Part shown: positions 1 through 8,580 of the stretch, in pieces
How positions within the stretch are numbered: the first letter of the stretch is position 1
Layout of the letters: each line of letters begins with the position of its first letter
DNA from: Paenibacillus pectinilyticus
Lineage (GTDB): Bacteria > Bacillota > Bacilli > Paenibacillales > NBRC-103111
Length of the DNA stretch: 64,000 bases
Assembly: GCF_001700435.1 (NCBI RefSeq)
Contig: NZ_LYPC01000025.1
Span: 122,220 to 186,219, forward strand
Direction of reading: 5' to 3'
The notes under the pieces: generated by a model
Seen by the model: the letters and a program-made list of their open reading frames with translations, nothing else
Databases searched by the model: none
What the model was told of the DNA's origin: nothing
Translations under genes and position numbers: made by a program

Positions 1-618
1 GTTAACGAGACCGTCTATAAAGATTATCAACCATTAACAGATGACCAAAGAACAGCCATGTCTGAAACGCAAATTACAGCATGGGAAACGAAAGCAAAGA
101 GTGGTTTATTCAATAATGACAGTATTCTTAAGCAATTAGCTACCAAAATTAGAAATGACATGACATCTAAGGTTGACAATGGAAGTACTTATAATTCACT
201 AGCATCCATTGGTATAAATTCAACGAGTTATGCGGATAAAGGTAAATTGTACGTTGATGAAACAAAGCTCCGTGCAGCAATTCAGGCTGATCCAGACGCT
301 GTGAAATCCTTGTTCTCACAAACTTCGACCGATACGACATCGAATGCCAAACAAGGGGTCGTTTCTAGGCTGTATGACGATTTTCAATCTGCGATGACCA
401 AGTTAGTGAGTAAAGCAGGGTCTTCCTCTAATGCCCCTACTGATCAGAGTTTTGTAGGAAAGCTTCTTACTCAAACCAACACGTTTATATCCACAGAAAC
501 AGATCGCTTAAATGCCAAAGAGAAGAACTATTATGCCAAGTTTACTGCTATGGAAACTGCAATGAATAAATATAATTCACAAAGTGCCTATCTCACACAA
601 AACTCTTCTAGTCAATAA
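1..618 (+). CDS. fliD: Flagellar filament cap protein FliD, C-terminal part (5' end outside window)
   Basis: An open frame runs from base 1 to the stop at 616-618, so about 205 C-terminal residues of a longer protein are present. The segment around 'YQPLTDDQ', the acidic 'ADPDAVKSLFSQ' stretch and the coiled-coil end with 'MNKYNSQSAYL' are typical of the FliD C-terminal region, which oligomerises at the filament tip and helps flagellin fold into the growing filament. FlaG, FliS and a FliT-like gene follow in the usual order, which supports the call. The true start lies upstream of the window. Confidence 0.93.
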   Translation, partial: VNETVYKDYQPLTDDQRTAMSETQITAWETKAKSGLFNNDSILKQLATKIRNDMTSKVDNGSTYNSLASIGINSTSYADKGKLYVDETKLRAAIQADPDAVKSLFSQTSTDTTSNAKQGVVSRLYDDFQSAMTKLVSKAGSSSNAPTDQSFVGKLLTQTNTFISTETDRLNAKEKNYYAKFTAMETAMNKYNSQSAYLTQNSSSQ

Positions 619-663
619 TTCGAGTTCACTCTGATTCTAGTATATAATATGGAGGTCATTAAC

Positions 664-1041
664 TTGAGTATGAACCAACCCGTCGGGAATATTCCCAAGC
701 CTACTAATATCGAGGCTCCTGTAACGCCCAAAGTCTCAGGTTCGGCAAGTTCGGAAAGCATTCAGAGTGTCAAGGATTTGAAGCAAGCACAAGCGCAGGG
801 TCAGAATATCCCGATCAGTGAACAGCAGCTAGTCAAAGCAATTGAACGTGCAATTAAAGCTGTGGAAGGAACCTCTACTACGCTAGATTTTTCCATACAC
901 CAAGCAACAAAGCACATTATTGTTAAAGTATTAGATAAAGACACTGGTAATGTTATCCGCGAAATTCCGAATGAAAAGTCACTTGATTTCTTGGCCAAGG
1001 TATGGGAAACTGCTGGGGCTATGGTAGACGAACGCGCGTAA
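664..1041 (+). CDS. flaG: FlaG family flagellar protein
   Basis: 125 residues. The start is taken as TTG 664, seven bases after GGAGGT (651-656); an in-frame ATG at 670 is the alternative, and an ATG at 649 overlaps the ribosome site and is rejected. The N-terminal half is low-complexity. The C-terminal half ('FSIHQATKHIIVKVLD' then 'VIREIPNEKSLDF') is the conserved FlaG domain. FlaG proteins are linked to filament length control; the exact role is not fixed. It lies between fliD and fliS and is probably co-transcribed with them. Confidence 0.88.
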   Translation: MSMNQPVGNIPKPTNIEAPVTPKVSGSASSESIQSVKDLKQAQAQGQNIPISEQQLVKAIERAIKAVEGTSTTLDFSIHQATKHIIVKVLDKDTGNVIREIPNEKSLDFLAKVWETAGAMVDERA

Positions 1042-1085
1042 GTCGATTTAGATGGAGTAAAGGCTATTATTAGGGGGTAATTTAA

Positions 1086-1469
1086 ATGATTTCGGCGCAG
1101 CAGAATAAATATGTGCAAAATTCAATCCAAACAGCGAGCCCAGCTCAGCTGCTCATCATGCTATCGGATGGTGCGATTCGTTTTTGTAAACAAGCCATCG
1201 AGGCAATCCACCAGAAGAATTATCAGGATGCGAATCATTTTCTTGTTAAGGTGCAAGATATTATCCAAGAGTTTGTTATCACATTGGATAAGAAAGCAGC
1301 TGTAGCAGACCAACTTCTACCTTTATATGACTATTTCTTATTTCGCCTCGTGGAAGCCAACACGAAGAAGCAAGCGGAACCGGCAGAGGAAGTACTGGGC
1401 TATTTGCAAGAGTTGAAGGAAACGTGGCTACAGGCTGCCAAGCTGTCCGTTGGCGCTACTCATGGATAA
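1086..1469 (+). CDS. fliS: Flagellin export chaperone FliS
   Basis: 127 residues, normal FliS length. The N-terminal 'YVQNSIQTASPAQLLIMLSD' pattern is the FliS signature. FliS is a small four-helix cytoplasmic chaperone that binds the C-terminal disordered part of flagellin, stops premature polymerisation and hands it to the export gate. A G-rich site (TAGGGGG, just upstream) precedes ATG 1086. Its stop (1467-1469) overlaps the next start, which suggests translational coupling to the FliT-like gene. Confidence 0.95.
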   Translation: MISAQQNKYVQNSIQTASPAQLLIMLSDGAIRFCKQAIEAIHQKNYQDANHFLVKVQDIIQEFVITLDKKAAVADQLLPLYDYFLFRLVEANTKKQAEPAEEVLGYLQELKETWLQAAKLSVGATHG

Positions 1470-1791
1470 CTTGTTAGATGAATTGCACCAAATGACGCTA
1501 GACGTGATCGAACGATTGGATTCCTTGGGCTACGACCAGATGGAAGACTTTGTTGAACGCAGAGGCAAGATAACTAGTCAATTACAGTCACTGGACCTGA
1601 GATATACAGATCAGCAAAAGATACAGATCAAAGAAATTCTTCAGCATGACGATAGGATTGTAGCGCGCATGCAGATGCTGAAGGATGAAGCGTCGGTCGG
1701 TATGGAGAAGATGGATCGTGCACGTATCCAAAAATCGGCCTATGACCCCACGTATGCGGCTGACAGCTACTTTTTTGATAAGAAGAAATAG
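1462..1791 (+). CDS. FliT-like flagellar protein
   Basis: 109 residues, nearly all predicted helix, rich in charged residues and Met/Leu. ATG 1462 is chosen because it overlaps the fliS stop (ATGGATAA); a TTG at 1450 is possible. No strong motif is visible, but a short helical protein directly after fliS is the usual place of FliT in Bacillales, where it acts as a small export chaperone. Function is inferred from position and length. The operon ends here, followed by a hairpin terminator. Confidence 0.65.
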   Translation: MDNLLDELHQMTLDVIERLDSLGYDQMEDFVERRGKITSQLQSLDLRYTDQQKIQIKEILQHDDRIVARMQMLKDEASVGMEKMDRARIQKSAYDPTYAADSYFFDKKK

Positions 1792-1793
1792 TT

Positions 1794-2051
1794 CTATCCA
1801 CAGAAACCTTTTGCCGCGGCAGAAGGTTTTTTCATTTATCCCAGGTTATCTGCAGGCGAGAACAGGATTCCGTGGATAAACAATCTGTTATGGAACCCAG
1901 ATGTGAATAAACAGCAAGGCACTCTTCGAGTTATCCCGAAAACCCCACAACAGACCTGTGGACAATGTGCATAAACCTGTGGACAACTTTGTTAATAAAA
2001 TGTAAAAAAGCCCGTCATGACAGGATTCTACAAATTCCGCACTTATCCACG
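1794..2051. promoter_or_regulatory. DnaA-box-like cluster I
   Basis: Seven 9-mers match TTATNCACA on either strand with at most one mismatch. Exact: 1902-1910 (reverse, TTATTCACA) and 1966-1974 (reverse, TTATGCACA). One mismatch: 1794-1802, 1871-1879 (reverse), 1957-1965 (reverse), 1978-1986 (reverse) and 2043-2051. The three boxes at 1957-1986 lie almost end to end. No dnaA or dnaN gene is nearby, so this is not the usual oriC. It resembles the non-origin DnaA-box clusters known in Bacillus subtilis. The rest of the 1833-2100 gap shows nothing else. Confidence 0.6.
1805..1832 (+). terminator. Rho-independent terminator of the flagellar operon
   Basis: Near-perfect inverted repeat AACCTTTTGCC / GGCAGAAGGTT (one wobble pair), followed by a run of six T. 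It starts 14 bases after the FliT-like stop codon. Confidence 0.85.
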
Positions 2052-2102
2052 GCTTGTATATACGTGAATTTTCTAAATATTCATTTTACTTAAAGTTTGA
2101 AT

Positions 2103-2132
2103 TTGACAGGCCAAGCGGAGAGGTGTTATAGT
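2103..2132 (+). promoter_or_regulatory. Promoter of the cold-shock gene
   Basis: TTGACA (2103-2108), 18-base spacer, TATAGT (2127-2132); with TTATAG read as -10 the spacer is 17. The expected start is near 2138, which gives a leader of about 67 bases. The leader begins with a small hairpin (GTAAG-GG-CTTAC, 2139-2150) followed by an AT-rich stretch. Confidence 0.6.
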
Positions 2133-2204
2133 CAAAAAGTAAGGGCTTACATTTTGTTTTGGACTCATATTTATATTTTTTAAAACGAAAGGAATGTGTA
2201 CGTT

Positions 2205-2402
2205 ATGCAAGGTAAAGTTAAATGGTTCAACGCAGAAAAAGGCTATGGTTTCATTGAGCGTGAAGATGGCGGGGATGTTTTCGTACATTTCTCAGCAATC
2301 CAATCCGAAGGATTCAAAACGCTGGACGAAGGTCAAGCCGTTGAATTCGACATCGTGGAAGGCGCTCGCGGACCACAAGCTGCTAACGTAAGCAGACTAT
2401 AA
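2205..2402 (+). CDS. Cold-shock protein, CspA/CspB family
   Basis: 65 residues, the full length of the family. The single OB-fold cold-shock domain carries RNP1 (KGYGFIE) and RNP2 (DVFVHFS), the aromatic patches that bind single-stranded RNA and DNA. Start ATG 2205 follows AAAGGA (2188-2193) by 11 bases; GTG 2196 is only two bases from that site and is rejected. Such proteins melt mRNA structure and act as antiterminators, and many are not strictly cold induced. Monocistronic: own promoter upstream and terminator downstream. Confidence 0.96.
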   Translation: MQGKVKWFNAEKGYGFIEREDGGDVFVHFSAIQSEGFKTLDEGQAVEFDIVEGARGPQAANVSRL

Positions 2403-2450
2403 TTATTTGGCACGGGGAACTGTGCCGATCGCATACACAATGAATGAGAC

Positions 2451-2484
2451 ACACCTCGGGAATCGTTCCTGGGGTGTTTTTTTG
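2451..2484 (+). terminator. Terminator of the cold-shock gene
   Basis: Stem ACACCTCGGGAA / TTCCTGGGGTGT with TCG loop (wobble pairs included), followed by seven T. A second small hairpin, GGCAC / GTGCC at 2409-2426, lies between the stop and this terminator. Confidence 0.88.
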
Positions 2485-2571
2485 TAACGAAAAAGAAGCT
2501 CGGAATTTAAAGGAATTATGAAGATGGAGTGGAATGTAGTATAATGTAAGAAGGAAGGGAGATGTTTAACT

Positions 2572-3120
2572 ATGGATATTAGCATTCGCGGAGAACACCT
2601 TGAAGTTACTGAAGCCCTCAGAGACTACGTCGACAAGAAGTTGAATAGACTAGAGAGGTATTTTGAAGCTCCCCTTACATCTGATGTACAAGTAAAGCTA
2701 AGTGTGGTTAAAGGTCTTCAAGCCATTGAGGTCAGCATCCCTTTAACAGGCGTGCTGCTGAGAGCAGAGGAACGCAACACAGACATGTACGCATCCATCG
2801 ATTTGGTTGTGGACAAATTAGAGCGTCAAATTCGTAAGCACAAAACAAGAACGAACCGTAAGATTCGCCAAGAAGGCGGCAAGCGTGATCTATTCAAAGT
2901 AGAAGCCGCGGCAGCCAGCTACATGGAAGAAGAAGAGGATTTCGAGCTCGTTCGAAACAAACGCTTTAATTTGAAGCCGATGGACGTGGAGGAAGCCATT
3001 CTCCAAATGAATATGGTAGGTCATAACTTCTTCGTATTCTCCAATATGGACACAGACACGGTCAACGTCGTGTACAAACGGGATGACGGCAAGTATGGTT
3101 TGATCGAACCGGCCATGTAA
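2572..3120 (+). CDS. hpf: Ribosome hibernation promoting factor, long form
   Basis: 182 residues. Residues 1 to about 100 form the S30AE/YfiA domain ('MDISIRGEHLEVTEALRDYV', basic end 'RKHKTRTNRKIR'), which binds the decoding centre of the 30S subunit. The C-terminal 55 or so residues ('RFNLKPMDVEEAILQMNMVGHNFF') are the dimerisation domain of long HPF, which joins two 70S ribosomes into inactive 100S particles in stationary phase. A GAAGGGAG site precedes ATG 2572. The gene lies just before secA, as in many Bacillales. Confidence 0.97.
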   Translation: MDISIRGEHLEVTEALRDYVDKKLNRLERYFEAPLTSDVQVKLSVVKGLQAIEVSIPLTGVLLRAEERNTDMYASIDLVVDKLERQIRKHKTRTNRKIRQEGGKRDLFKVEAAAASYMEEEEDFELVRNKRFNLKPMDVEEAILQMNMVGHNFFVFSNMDTDTVNVVYKRDDGKYGLIEPAM

Positions 3121-3183
3121 GGTGCCCTTATACCCCATAAGCCTAGCAAATTCATTAACATTCCTATACAAAAAATGATCAAG

Positions 3184-3216
3184 AGCTTAATTCGATTTCA
3201 TCGAATTAAGCTTTTT
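3184..3216 (+). terminator. Terminator after hpf
   Basis: Perfect 13-bp inverted repeat AGCTTAATTCGAT / ATCGAATTAAGCT with loop TTC, followed by TTTTT. Confidence 0.92.
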
Positions 3217-3347
3217 CCTATAGCAGACAAAGTTAAGGATCTCGTATGCATGTTAGAGGCGTATCCTTTTCATACTAAGAAATACAGGAATACATGGTTG
3301 CTAAGTCCTATTTCCATTGGTTTTAAGAGGAAGAGATCGCTCGTTTG

Positions 3348-3377
3348 TTGCGACAAGACTGTCATAAGTGGTACAAT
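3348..3377 (+). promoter_or_regulatory. Candidate secA promoter
   Basis: TTGCGA (3348-3353), 18-base spacer, TACAAT (3372-3377), ending 35 bases before the secA start. It is the only reasonable pair I see between the hpf terminator and secA. Confidence 0.45.
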
Positions 3378-3412
3378 TTAAGGATACGAAAGCAATGGAA
3401 AGGGGTTCACCG

Positions 3413-5932
3413 ATGCTAGGACTAGTGAAGAAAATTTTTGGTGATTCCAATGAACGGGAGATTAAACGGATGCTCAAGGCCGTTGACTACATCAACGAGC
3501 TAGAAGCAAGCATTAAGCCGCTGTCCGATGAAGAGTTAAGAGGGAAAACAATCGAGTTCAGAGAACGTCTTGAGAAAGGCGAAGAAATCGATGATTTATT
3601 GCCTGAGGCTTTTGCAGTTGTCAGAGAAGCGGGGATCCGTGTATTAGGCAAACGTCATTACGACGTTCAACTCATTGGGGGTATGGTGCTGCACGAAGGC
3701 CGTATCGCGGAAATGAGAACAGGGGAAGGGAAAACACTCGTTGGAACACTCCCTGTTTATTTGAATGCCTTGCTAGGTAGAGGCGTGCACGTCGTAACGG
3801 TCAATGACTATTTGGCTCAACGGGATAGTGCTGAAATGGGTCAAATTTATCAGTTCCTCGGCTTGACGGTTGGTGTTAACTTGCATGATTTATCGCATGA
3901 AGAGAAACAAGCGGCTTACGCTTGCGATATTACGTATGGCACGAACAATGAGTACGGGTTTGACTACCTGCGTGACAACATGGTGTTGTACAAAGAGCAG
4001 ATGGTTCAACGTCCGCTTTACTATGCAGTTATCGATGAGGTTGACTCCATTCTAGTCGATGAAGCAAGAACTCCATTGATTATTTCAGGACAAGCTGCGA
4101 AATCGACAGATCTTTACTTCTCAGCAGACCGCTTTGTGGCGAAGCTGACGGAAGAAGAAGACTACACGATTGATATTAAAGTACGATCCGTGGCGCTGAC
4201 AGAAGAAGGCGTTGCGAAGGCTGAGCGAGCTTTTGGTATTGAGAACTTATTTGATCATCAAAATGTAACGATCAACCATCACATCACACAAGCGCTCAAA
4301 GCGCGTTGCATTATGAAACGTGATGTGGATTACGTAGTTCAAGATGAAGAAGTTATGATCGTTGATGAATTTACAGGCCGTATTATGACAGGTCGTCGCT
4401 ATAGTGATGGGTTGCACCAAGCTATTGAGGCCAAAGAGCAATTAGAAGTTCAGAATGAGAGCATGACACTTGCTACGATTACGTTCCAGAACTACTTCCG
4501 GATGTACCGCAAGCTGGCGGGTATGACAGGAACGGCGAAGACGGAAGAGGAAGAGCTTAAGAAAATTTACGGCCTTGAAGTTATTATCGTACCTACGAAC
4601 CGTCCAATGATCCGTAAGGATTTGCCGGATGTTGTGTACAAGTCGGAGAACGGTAAGTTCAGAGCGGTCGTTGAGCAAATCGTAGAGCGTCATAAGCTGA
4701 ATCAGCCTGTTCTGGTCGGTACCGTATCGATTGAGAACTCAGAGCGGCTTTCAGAGTTGTTGAAGAAGAAAGGCGTTCAACATAAAGTATTGAATGCCAA
4801 GTATCATGCGGAAGAAGCGGAAATCGTTTCTCGTGCAGGTCAGCCTGGATCGGTGACGATTGCAACGAATATGGCAGGTCGTGGTACGGACATCGTACTC
4901 GGCGAAGGCGTACATGATGCGGGCGGTTTGCATATCATAGGTACAGAACGTCACGAAAGCAGACGGATTGATAATCAGCTGCGCGGGCGTGCAGGACGTC
5001 AAGGTGACCCTGGTTCCTCCCAGTTCTACCTCTCTTTAGAGGACGAATTGATGAAACGTTTTGGCGCTGAAAATATTATGGCGATGATGGACCGTCTTGG
5101 TATGGAAGAGGATCAGCCGATTGAAAGTAAGTTGATTTCTCGTGCTGTGGAATCCGCACAAAAACGCGTTGAGGGTAACAACTTTGACGTGCGTAAAGTC
5201 GTCCTGCAATATGATGATGTTATGAATCAACAACGTGAAATTATATATAAACAGCGCCGCGAGCTGCTGGAGTCTGAGAATATCCGTGAAGTGATTGAGG
5301 GTATGATCAGTGCCGTAATCGAGCGCATTGTGAAAGCACACTGTCCAGAAGAACAAATTCCGGAAGAGTGGGAACTGCATGAAGTGGCTAACTTCGTGAA
5401 CAACAATTTGTTGCATGAGGAAGCTCAAATCACGGATCAAGATCTGTGGGGCAAAGAGCAAGATGAGATCATCGAGCAGATCAAAGAGCTGGTGAGCAAA
5501 CGTTACGACGAGCGTGAATCCGAGATTAGCACAGAATTCATGCGTGAATTTGAAAAAGTCGTAGCTCTTCGTGCGGTTGATAGCAAATGGATGGATCACA
5601 TCGATGCGATGGACCAACTGCGCCAAGGTATTCACCTTCGTGCATACGGCGGTACAGATCCGCTTCGTGAGTACCAATTCGAAGGCTTCGAGATGTTCCA
5701 AGAGATGATCGATAACATTCGTGAAGAAGTAGCGATGTACATCATGAAAGCACATGTACAGAGCAACCTGGAGCGCCAAGCGGTGGCGGAAGGTCAGGCT
5801 GTCGACACGAAGAATGAAGCAGGCGGTAAAAAGCCGGTCGTACGCGGCGATGAGCAGCGTATCGGACGTAACGACCCATGCCCATGCGGCAGCGGGAAGA
5901 AATTCAAGCAGTGCCACGGACAAGGGATGTAA
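3413..5932 (+). CDS. secA: Preprotein translocase ATPase SecA
   Basis: 839 residues, standard length. SecA drives unfolded preproteins through SecYEG with ATP. Walker A is at residues 101-108 (MRTGEGKT); Walker B/DEAD-like 'VIDEVDSILVDEARTPL' is near 205-220; 'TNMAGRGTDI' and 'QLRGRAGRQGDPG' are motifs V and VI of the second helicase domain. The C-terminus is the zinc-binding tail with CPCGSGKKFKQCH. ATG 3413 is chosen because GGGG (3402-3405) sits seven bases upstream; the frame stays open to 3368. prfB follows 53 bases downstream. Confidence 0.99.
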   Translation: MLGLVKKIFGDSNEREIKRMLKAVDYINELEASIKPLSDEELRGKTIEFRERLEKGEEIDDLLPEAFAVVREAGIRVLGKRHYDVQLIGGMVLHEGRIAEMRTGEGKTLVGTLPVYLNALLGRGVHVVTVNDYLAQRDSAEMGQIYQFLGLTVGVNLHDLSHEEKQAAYACDITYGTNNEYGFDYLRDNMVLYKEQMVQRPLYYAVIDEVDSILVDEARTPLIISGQAAKSTDLYFSADRFVAKLTEEEDYTIDIKVRSVALTEEGVAKAERAFGIENLFDHQNVTINHHITQALKARCIMKRDVDYVVQDEEVMIVDEFTGRIMTGRRYSDGLHQAIEAKEQLEVQNESMTLATITFQNYFRMYRKLAGMTGTAKTEEEELKKIYGLEVIIVPTNRPMIRKDLPDVVYKSENGKFRAVVEQIVERHKLNQPVLVGTVSIENSERLSELLKKKGVQHKVLNAKYHAEEAEIVSRAGQPGSVTIATNMAGRGTDIVLGEGVHDAGGLHIIGTERHESRRIDNQLRGRAGRQGDPGSSQFYLSLEDELMKRFGAENIMAMMDRLGMEEDQPIESKLISRAVESAQKRVEGNNFDVRKVVLQYDDVMNQQREIIYKQRRELLESENIREVIEGMISAVIERIVKAHCPEEQIPEEWELHEVANFVNNNLLHEEAQITDQDLWGKEQDEIIEQIKELVSKRYDERESEISTEFMREFEKVVALRAVDSKWMDHIDAMDQLRQGIHLRAYGGTDPLREYQFEGFEMFQEMIDNIREEVAMYIMKAHVQSNLERQAVAEGQAVDTKNEAGGKKPVVRGDEQRIGRNDPCPCGSGKKFKQCHGQGM

Positions 5933-5985
5933 GATCGCTTAACAGCTCAGGGTCTAGGTACAAGCAGAATAAAGAGGTGTAAGAC

Positions 5986-7099
5986 ATGCTAGAACCAGAA
6001 GTAAAGCAAGACTTAAGAGAAACAGCAAAGCGACTAACCGAATTACGGGGGTCTCTTTGACTTAGATCATAAGCTAGAAGCGATTGGCGACTTCGAGGAA
6101 AAAATGGGAGCGCCGGACTTCTGGGACGATAACGAACGCGCCCAGAAGACGATCGCGGACCTCAACGTCATTAAGAGCGTCGTTGAGGAGTTCCAAGGCT
6201 TCTCGAACGCATTCGATGACCTTCAGGTCATGGTTGAGCTCGAGGAAGAGGAGAACGATGCGGAACTCGTGAAAGACATCGAGACCGGCATTGCGGCTCT
6301 AGTGAAGAAGCTCGAGTCCTTCGAGCTGGGTCTATTGCTTAATCAGCCGTATGACCGGCTGAATGCGATCCTTGAGCTGCACCCAGGTGCTGGCGGCACT
6401 GAGTCGCAGGACTGGGCCGAGATGCTGCTGCGCATGTACCGCCGCTGGGCGGAGAAGCGGGGCTACAAAGTCGAGGTGCTCGACTATTTGCCGGGCGACG
6501 AAGCCGGCGTGAAGAGTGTCACGCTGCAGATCACAGGCTTCAATGCCTATGGCTATTTGAAGGCCGAGAAGGGCGTGCATCGACTCGTTCGGATCTCGCC
6601 GTTCGACGCCTCTGGCCGTCGTCACACGTCTTTTGCATCATGTGACGTCATGCCAGAGATCGAAGACGACACTGACGTAGGTGAGATCCGCTCCGAGGAT
6701 CTCAAGATCGATACGTACCGCGCGAGCGGCGCCGGCGGTCAGCACATCAACACCACGGACTCGGCTGTGCGGATTACGCACATTCCGACTGGTGTCGTGG
6801 TGAGCTGTCAGCAAGAGCGCTCGCAGATCAAGAACCGCGAGAAAGCGATGAAGATGCTTCGCTCCAAGCTCTATGAGCGGAAGATCGAAGAGCAATTGAA
6901 GCACCTGGCCGAGATTCGCGGCGAGCAGTCTGATATTGCGTGGGGCAGCCAGATTCGCTCCTACGTTTTCCATCCTTACAGCATGGTGAAGGATCATAGA
7001 ACTTCGGCGGAGACGGGGAACGTTGGAGCCGTCATGGACGGCGACCTCGACACCTTCATTGATGCGTATCTGCGTCACCAAATTCGTAAGCCTGAGTAA
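5986..7099 (+). CDS. prfB: Peptide chain release factor 2, made by programmed +1 frameshift
   Basis: Two reading frames joined at a slip site: 5986-6057, then 6059-7099, giving 370 residues. The first frame has 24 codons and ends CTT TGA, with the internal ribosome-like site GGGGG three bases before CTT. This is the classic RF2 autoregulatory frameshift, where slow reading of UGA at low RF2 favours a shift to make more RF2. The second frame carries the stop-codon recognition motif SPF (204-206) and the catalytic GGQ (250-252), exactly the spacing of the family. RF2 reads UGA and UAA. Start ATG 5986 follows AAGAGGTG. Confidence 0.98.
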
Positions 7100-7183
7100 C
7101 GTTAGCTTATACTACCAACGAAATCATGCATGCCGGGCAAGCTGATTTGCAGGCCCCATGCATGTATCACGTCATAAACGTTG

Positions 7184-7212
7184 ATCCTACACCTAATGGG
7201 TGTAGGATTTTT
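7184..7212 (+). terminator. Terminator after prfB
   Basis: Ten-bp perfect stem ATCCTACACC / GGTGTAGGAT, loop TAATG, followed by TTTTT. Confidence 0.9.
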
Positions 7213-7240
7213 CATGTAAACGAACGAAGGAGGACCACTC

Positions 7241-8110
7241 GTGTCCAGAAAAGAACCACGCATACGGATCGGAAGCCCGACACATACCGTATTCGAATAC
7301 ATATTGCTGCTGGTCGGATCGCTGATCATGGCAGCAAGTTTTAATAGTTTTTTGAACCCGAACCAAATTGCGACGGGCGGTGTTTCAGGGATATCCACGA
7401 TCGTGCAGCAAGTGGCGAAAATAACGCCAGCGTACACGCAGTGGGCGCTGAACATTCCGATTTTACTATTAGCGTTGTGGCTGCTCGGAGGGAAATTTGG
7501 CATTAAGGCCATTGTGGGGTCGATTATTTTCCCATTCTGTGTATTGGTCACCAGCCACTTGGGCGTACCTACCCATAATCCACTGCTAGCTGCTGTATAT
7601 GGGGGAATGGGCGTTGGCCTCGGTCTAGGTGTCGTCTTCAAAGGGCGGGGATCCACAGGTGGATTAGGGCTTGCTGCTCAGTTGCTGCACAAGTATTCGG
7701 GCTTGAGTCTTGGCTTCTCTGTAGCCGTGTTCGACGGGTTGGTGATTATCTCATCCGCACTGGTGTTCACACCAGAGAATGCCCTATACGGGATGATCGG
7801 CTTATTTGTCACGACGAAGACCATCGATATCGTACAGCTCGGCTTCAATTATGCGAAGGTGGCCTTTATTATTTCAGATCATACGGATGCCATTCGTAAG
7901 GCGATTTTATACGATTTGGATCGCGGCTTAACGGAACTTAGCGGATCTGGCGGGTTTACGGGGGAATCTCGTACCGTCATGATGGTGGTCGTGAAGCAGA
8001 ATGAAGTTAGTCGGTTGAAAACACTGGTGCAATCGGTGGATCCGCAGGCTTTTGTTATTTTGAGCGAAACGAATGAGGTGTTGGGCGAAGGGTTCAAGCG
8101 TCACGCGTGA
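7241..8110 (+). CDS. YitT family membrane protein (DUF2179)
   Basis: 289 residues, start GTG 7241 seven bases after AAGGAGG. The N-terminal 180 residues contain five or six hydrophobic segments with the family pattern 'NPNQIATGGVSGIS' and several glycine-rich stretches. The C-terminal 80 or so residues form the soluble DUF2179 domain ('GLTELSGSGGFTGESRTVMMVVV'). The family is widespread in Firmicutes and its substrate is unknown; transport is likely. It has no obvious operon partner, and the next gene is over 500 bases away. Confidence 0.9.
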   Translation: MSRKEPRIRIGSPTHTVFEYILLLVGSLIMAASFNSFLNPNQIATGGVSGISTIVQQVAKITPAYTQWALNIPILLLALWLLGGKFGIKAIVGSIIFPFCVLVTSHLGVPTHNPLLAAVYGGMGVGLGLGVVFKGRGSTGGLGLAAQLLHKYSGLSLGFSVAVFDGLVIISSALVFTPENALYGMIGLFVTTKTIDIVQLGFNYAKVAFIISDHTDAIRKAILYDLDRGLTELSGSGGFTGESRTVMMVVVKQNEVSRLKTLVQSVDPQAFVILSETNEVLGEGFKRHA

Positions 8111-8253
8111 TACGGGTTGGTTGGAGTTTTTAAGAGCAGGGGCAAGGAGTCAGAAGTTAGGGGCACGAGCGGCTGGGATTGGTTAGTGAGAATCCAAAAT
8201 CAGAAGAACTTATAAGACCATTGGGAGCACTTTTTCCTGATGGTTTTTCAAAT

Positions 8254-8326
8254 TGTGGATAAGTTGTTGGCAAAGTGTGCATAATCTCCTAATTTATCCA
8301 CACTGCGCACATTCGTATGTGCATAA
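8254..8326. promoter_or_regulatory. DnaA-box cluster II (four exact boxes)
   Basis: Four exact TTATNCACA 9-mers within 73 bases: 8254-8262 (reverse, TTATCCACA), 8276-8284 (reverse, TTATGCACA), 8294-8302 (forward, TTATCCACA) and 8318-8326 (reverse, TTATGCACA). Start-to-start spacings are 22, 18 and 24 bases. This density is far above chance for a 9-mer with one free base. Origin function is unlikely because replication genes are absent; DnaA titration or DnaA-dependent regulation is more plausible. Confidence 0.72.
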
Positions 8327-8580
8327 CTAGAAAGGTACTAACAGAATTTGCCTTCGCACTCTTGAATTTGGGATAATGATGAAGTTGAGCTGAAGTGGAT
8401 GCGGAAGTGCTTACTACACTTTTATGCACGTCTTGCGTAAAATTGATGCATATTGTGTATATAAGACAATGTAGTCTGACTATTCAGATAACTATAAATT
8501 CGTCGATTTATGCGGATAAAAGCCTTGAAATGACTTGCTGGGAAGCGATTTTGGCCGCACGCGACTTGCAAAAAAATTCG

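Noticed and set aside
1794..2051. Chromosomal replication origin
   Set aside because: DnaA-like boxes are present, but there is no dnaA, dnaN, rpmH or gyrase gene nearby and no clear AT-rich unwinding trio region.
5036..5923. Reverse-strand open frame of 295 codons inside secA
   Set aside because: Shadow of secA: it follows the codon bias of the forward gene, has no ribosome site and lies in a highly conserved gene.
7102..7656. Reverse-strand open frame opposite the YitT gene
   Set aside because: Overlaps the strong start region of a clear membrane-protein gene and has no family resemblance.
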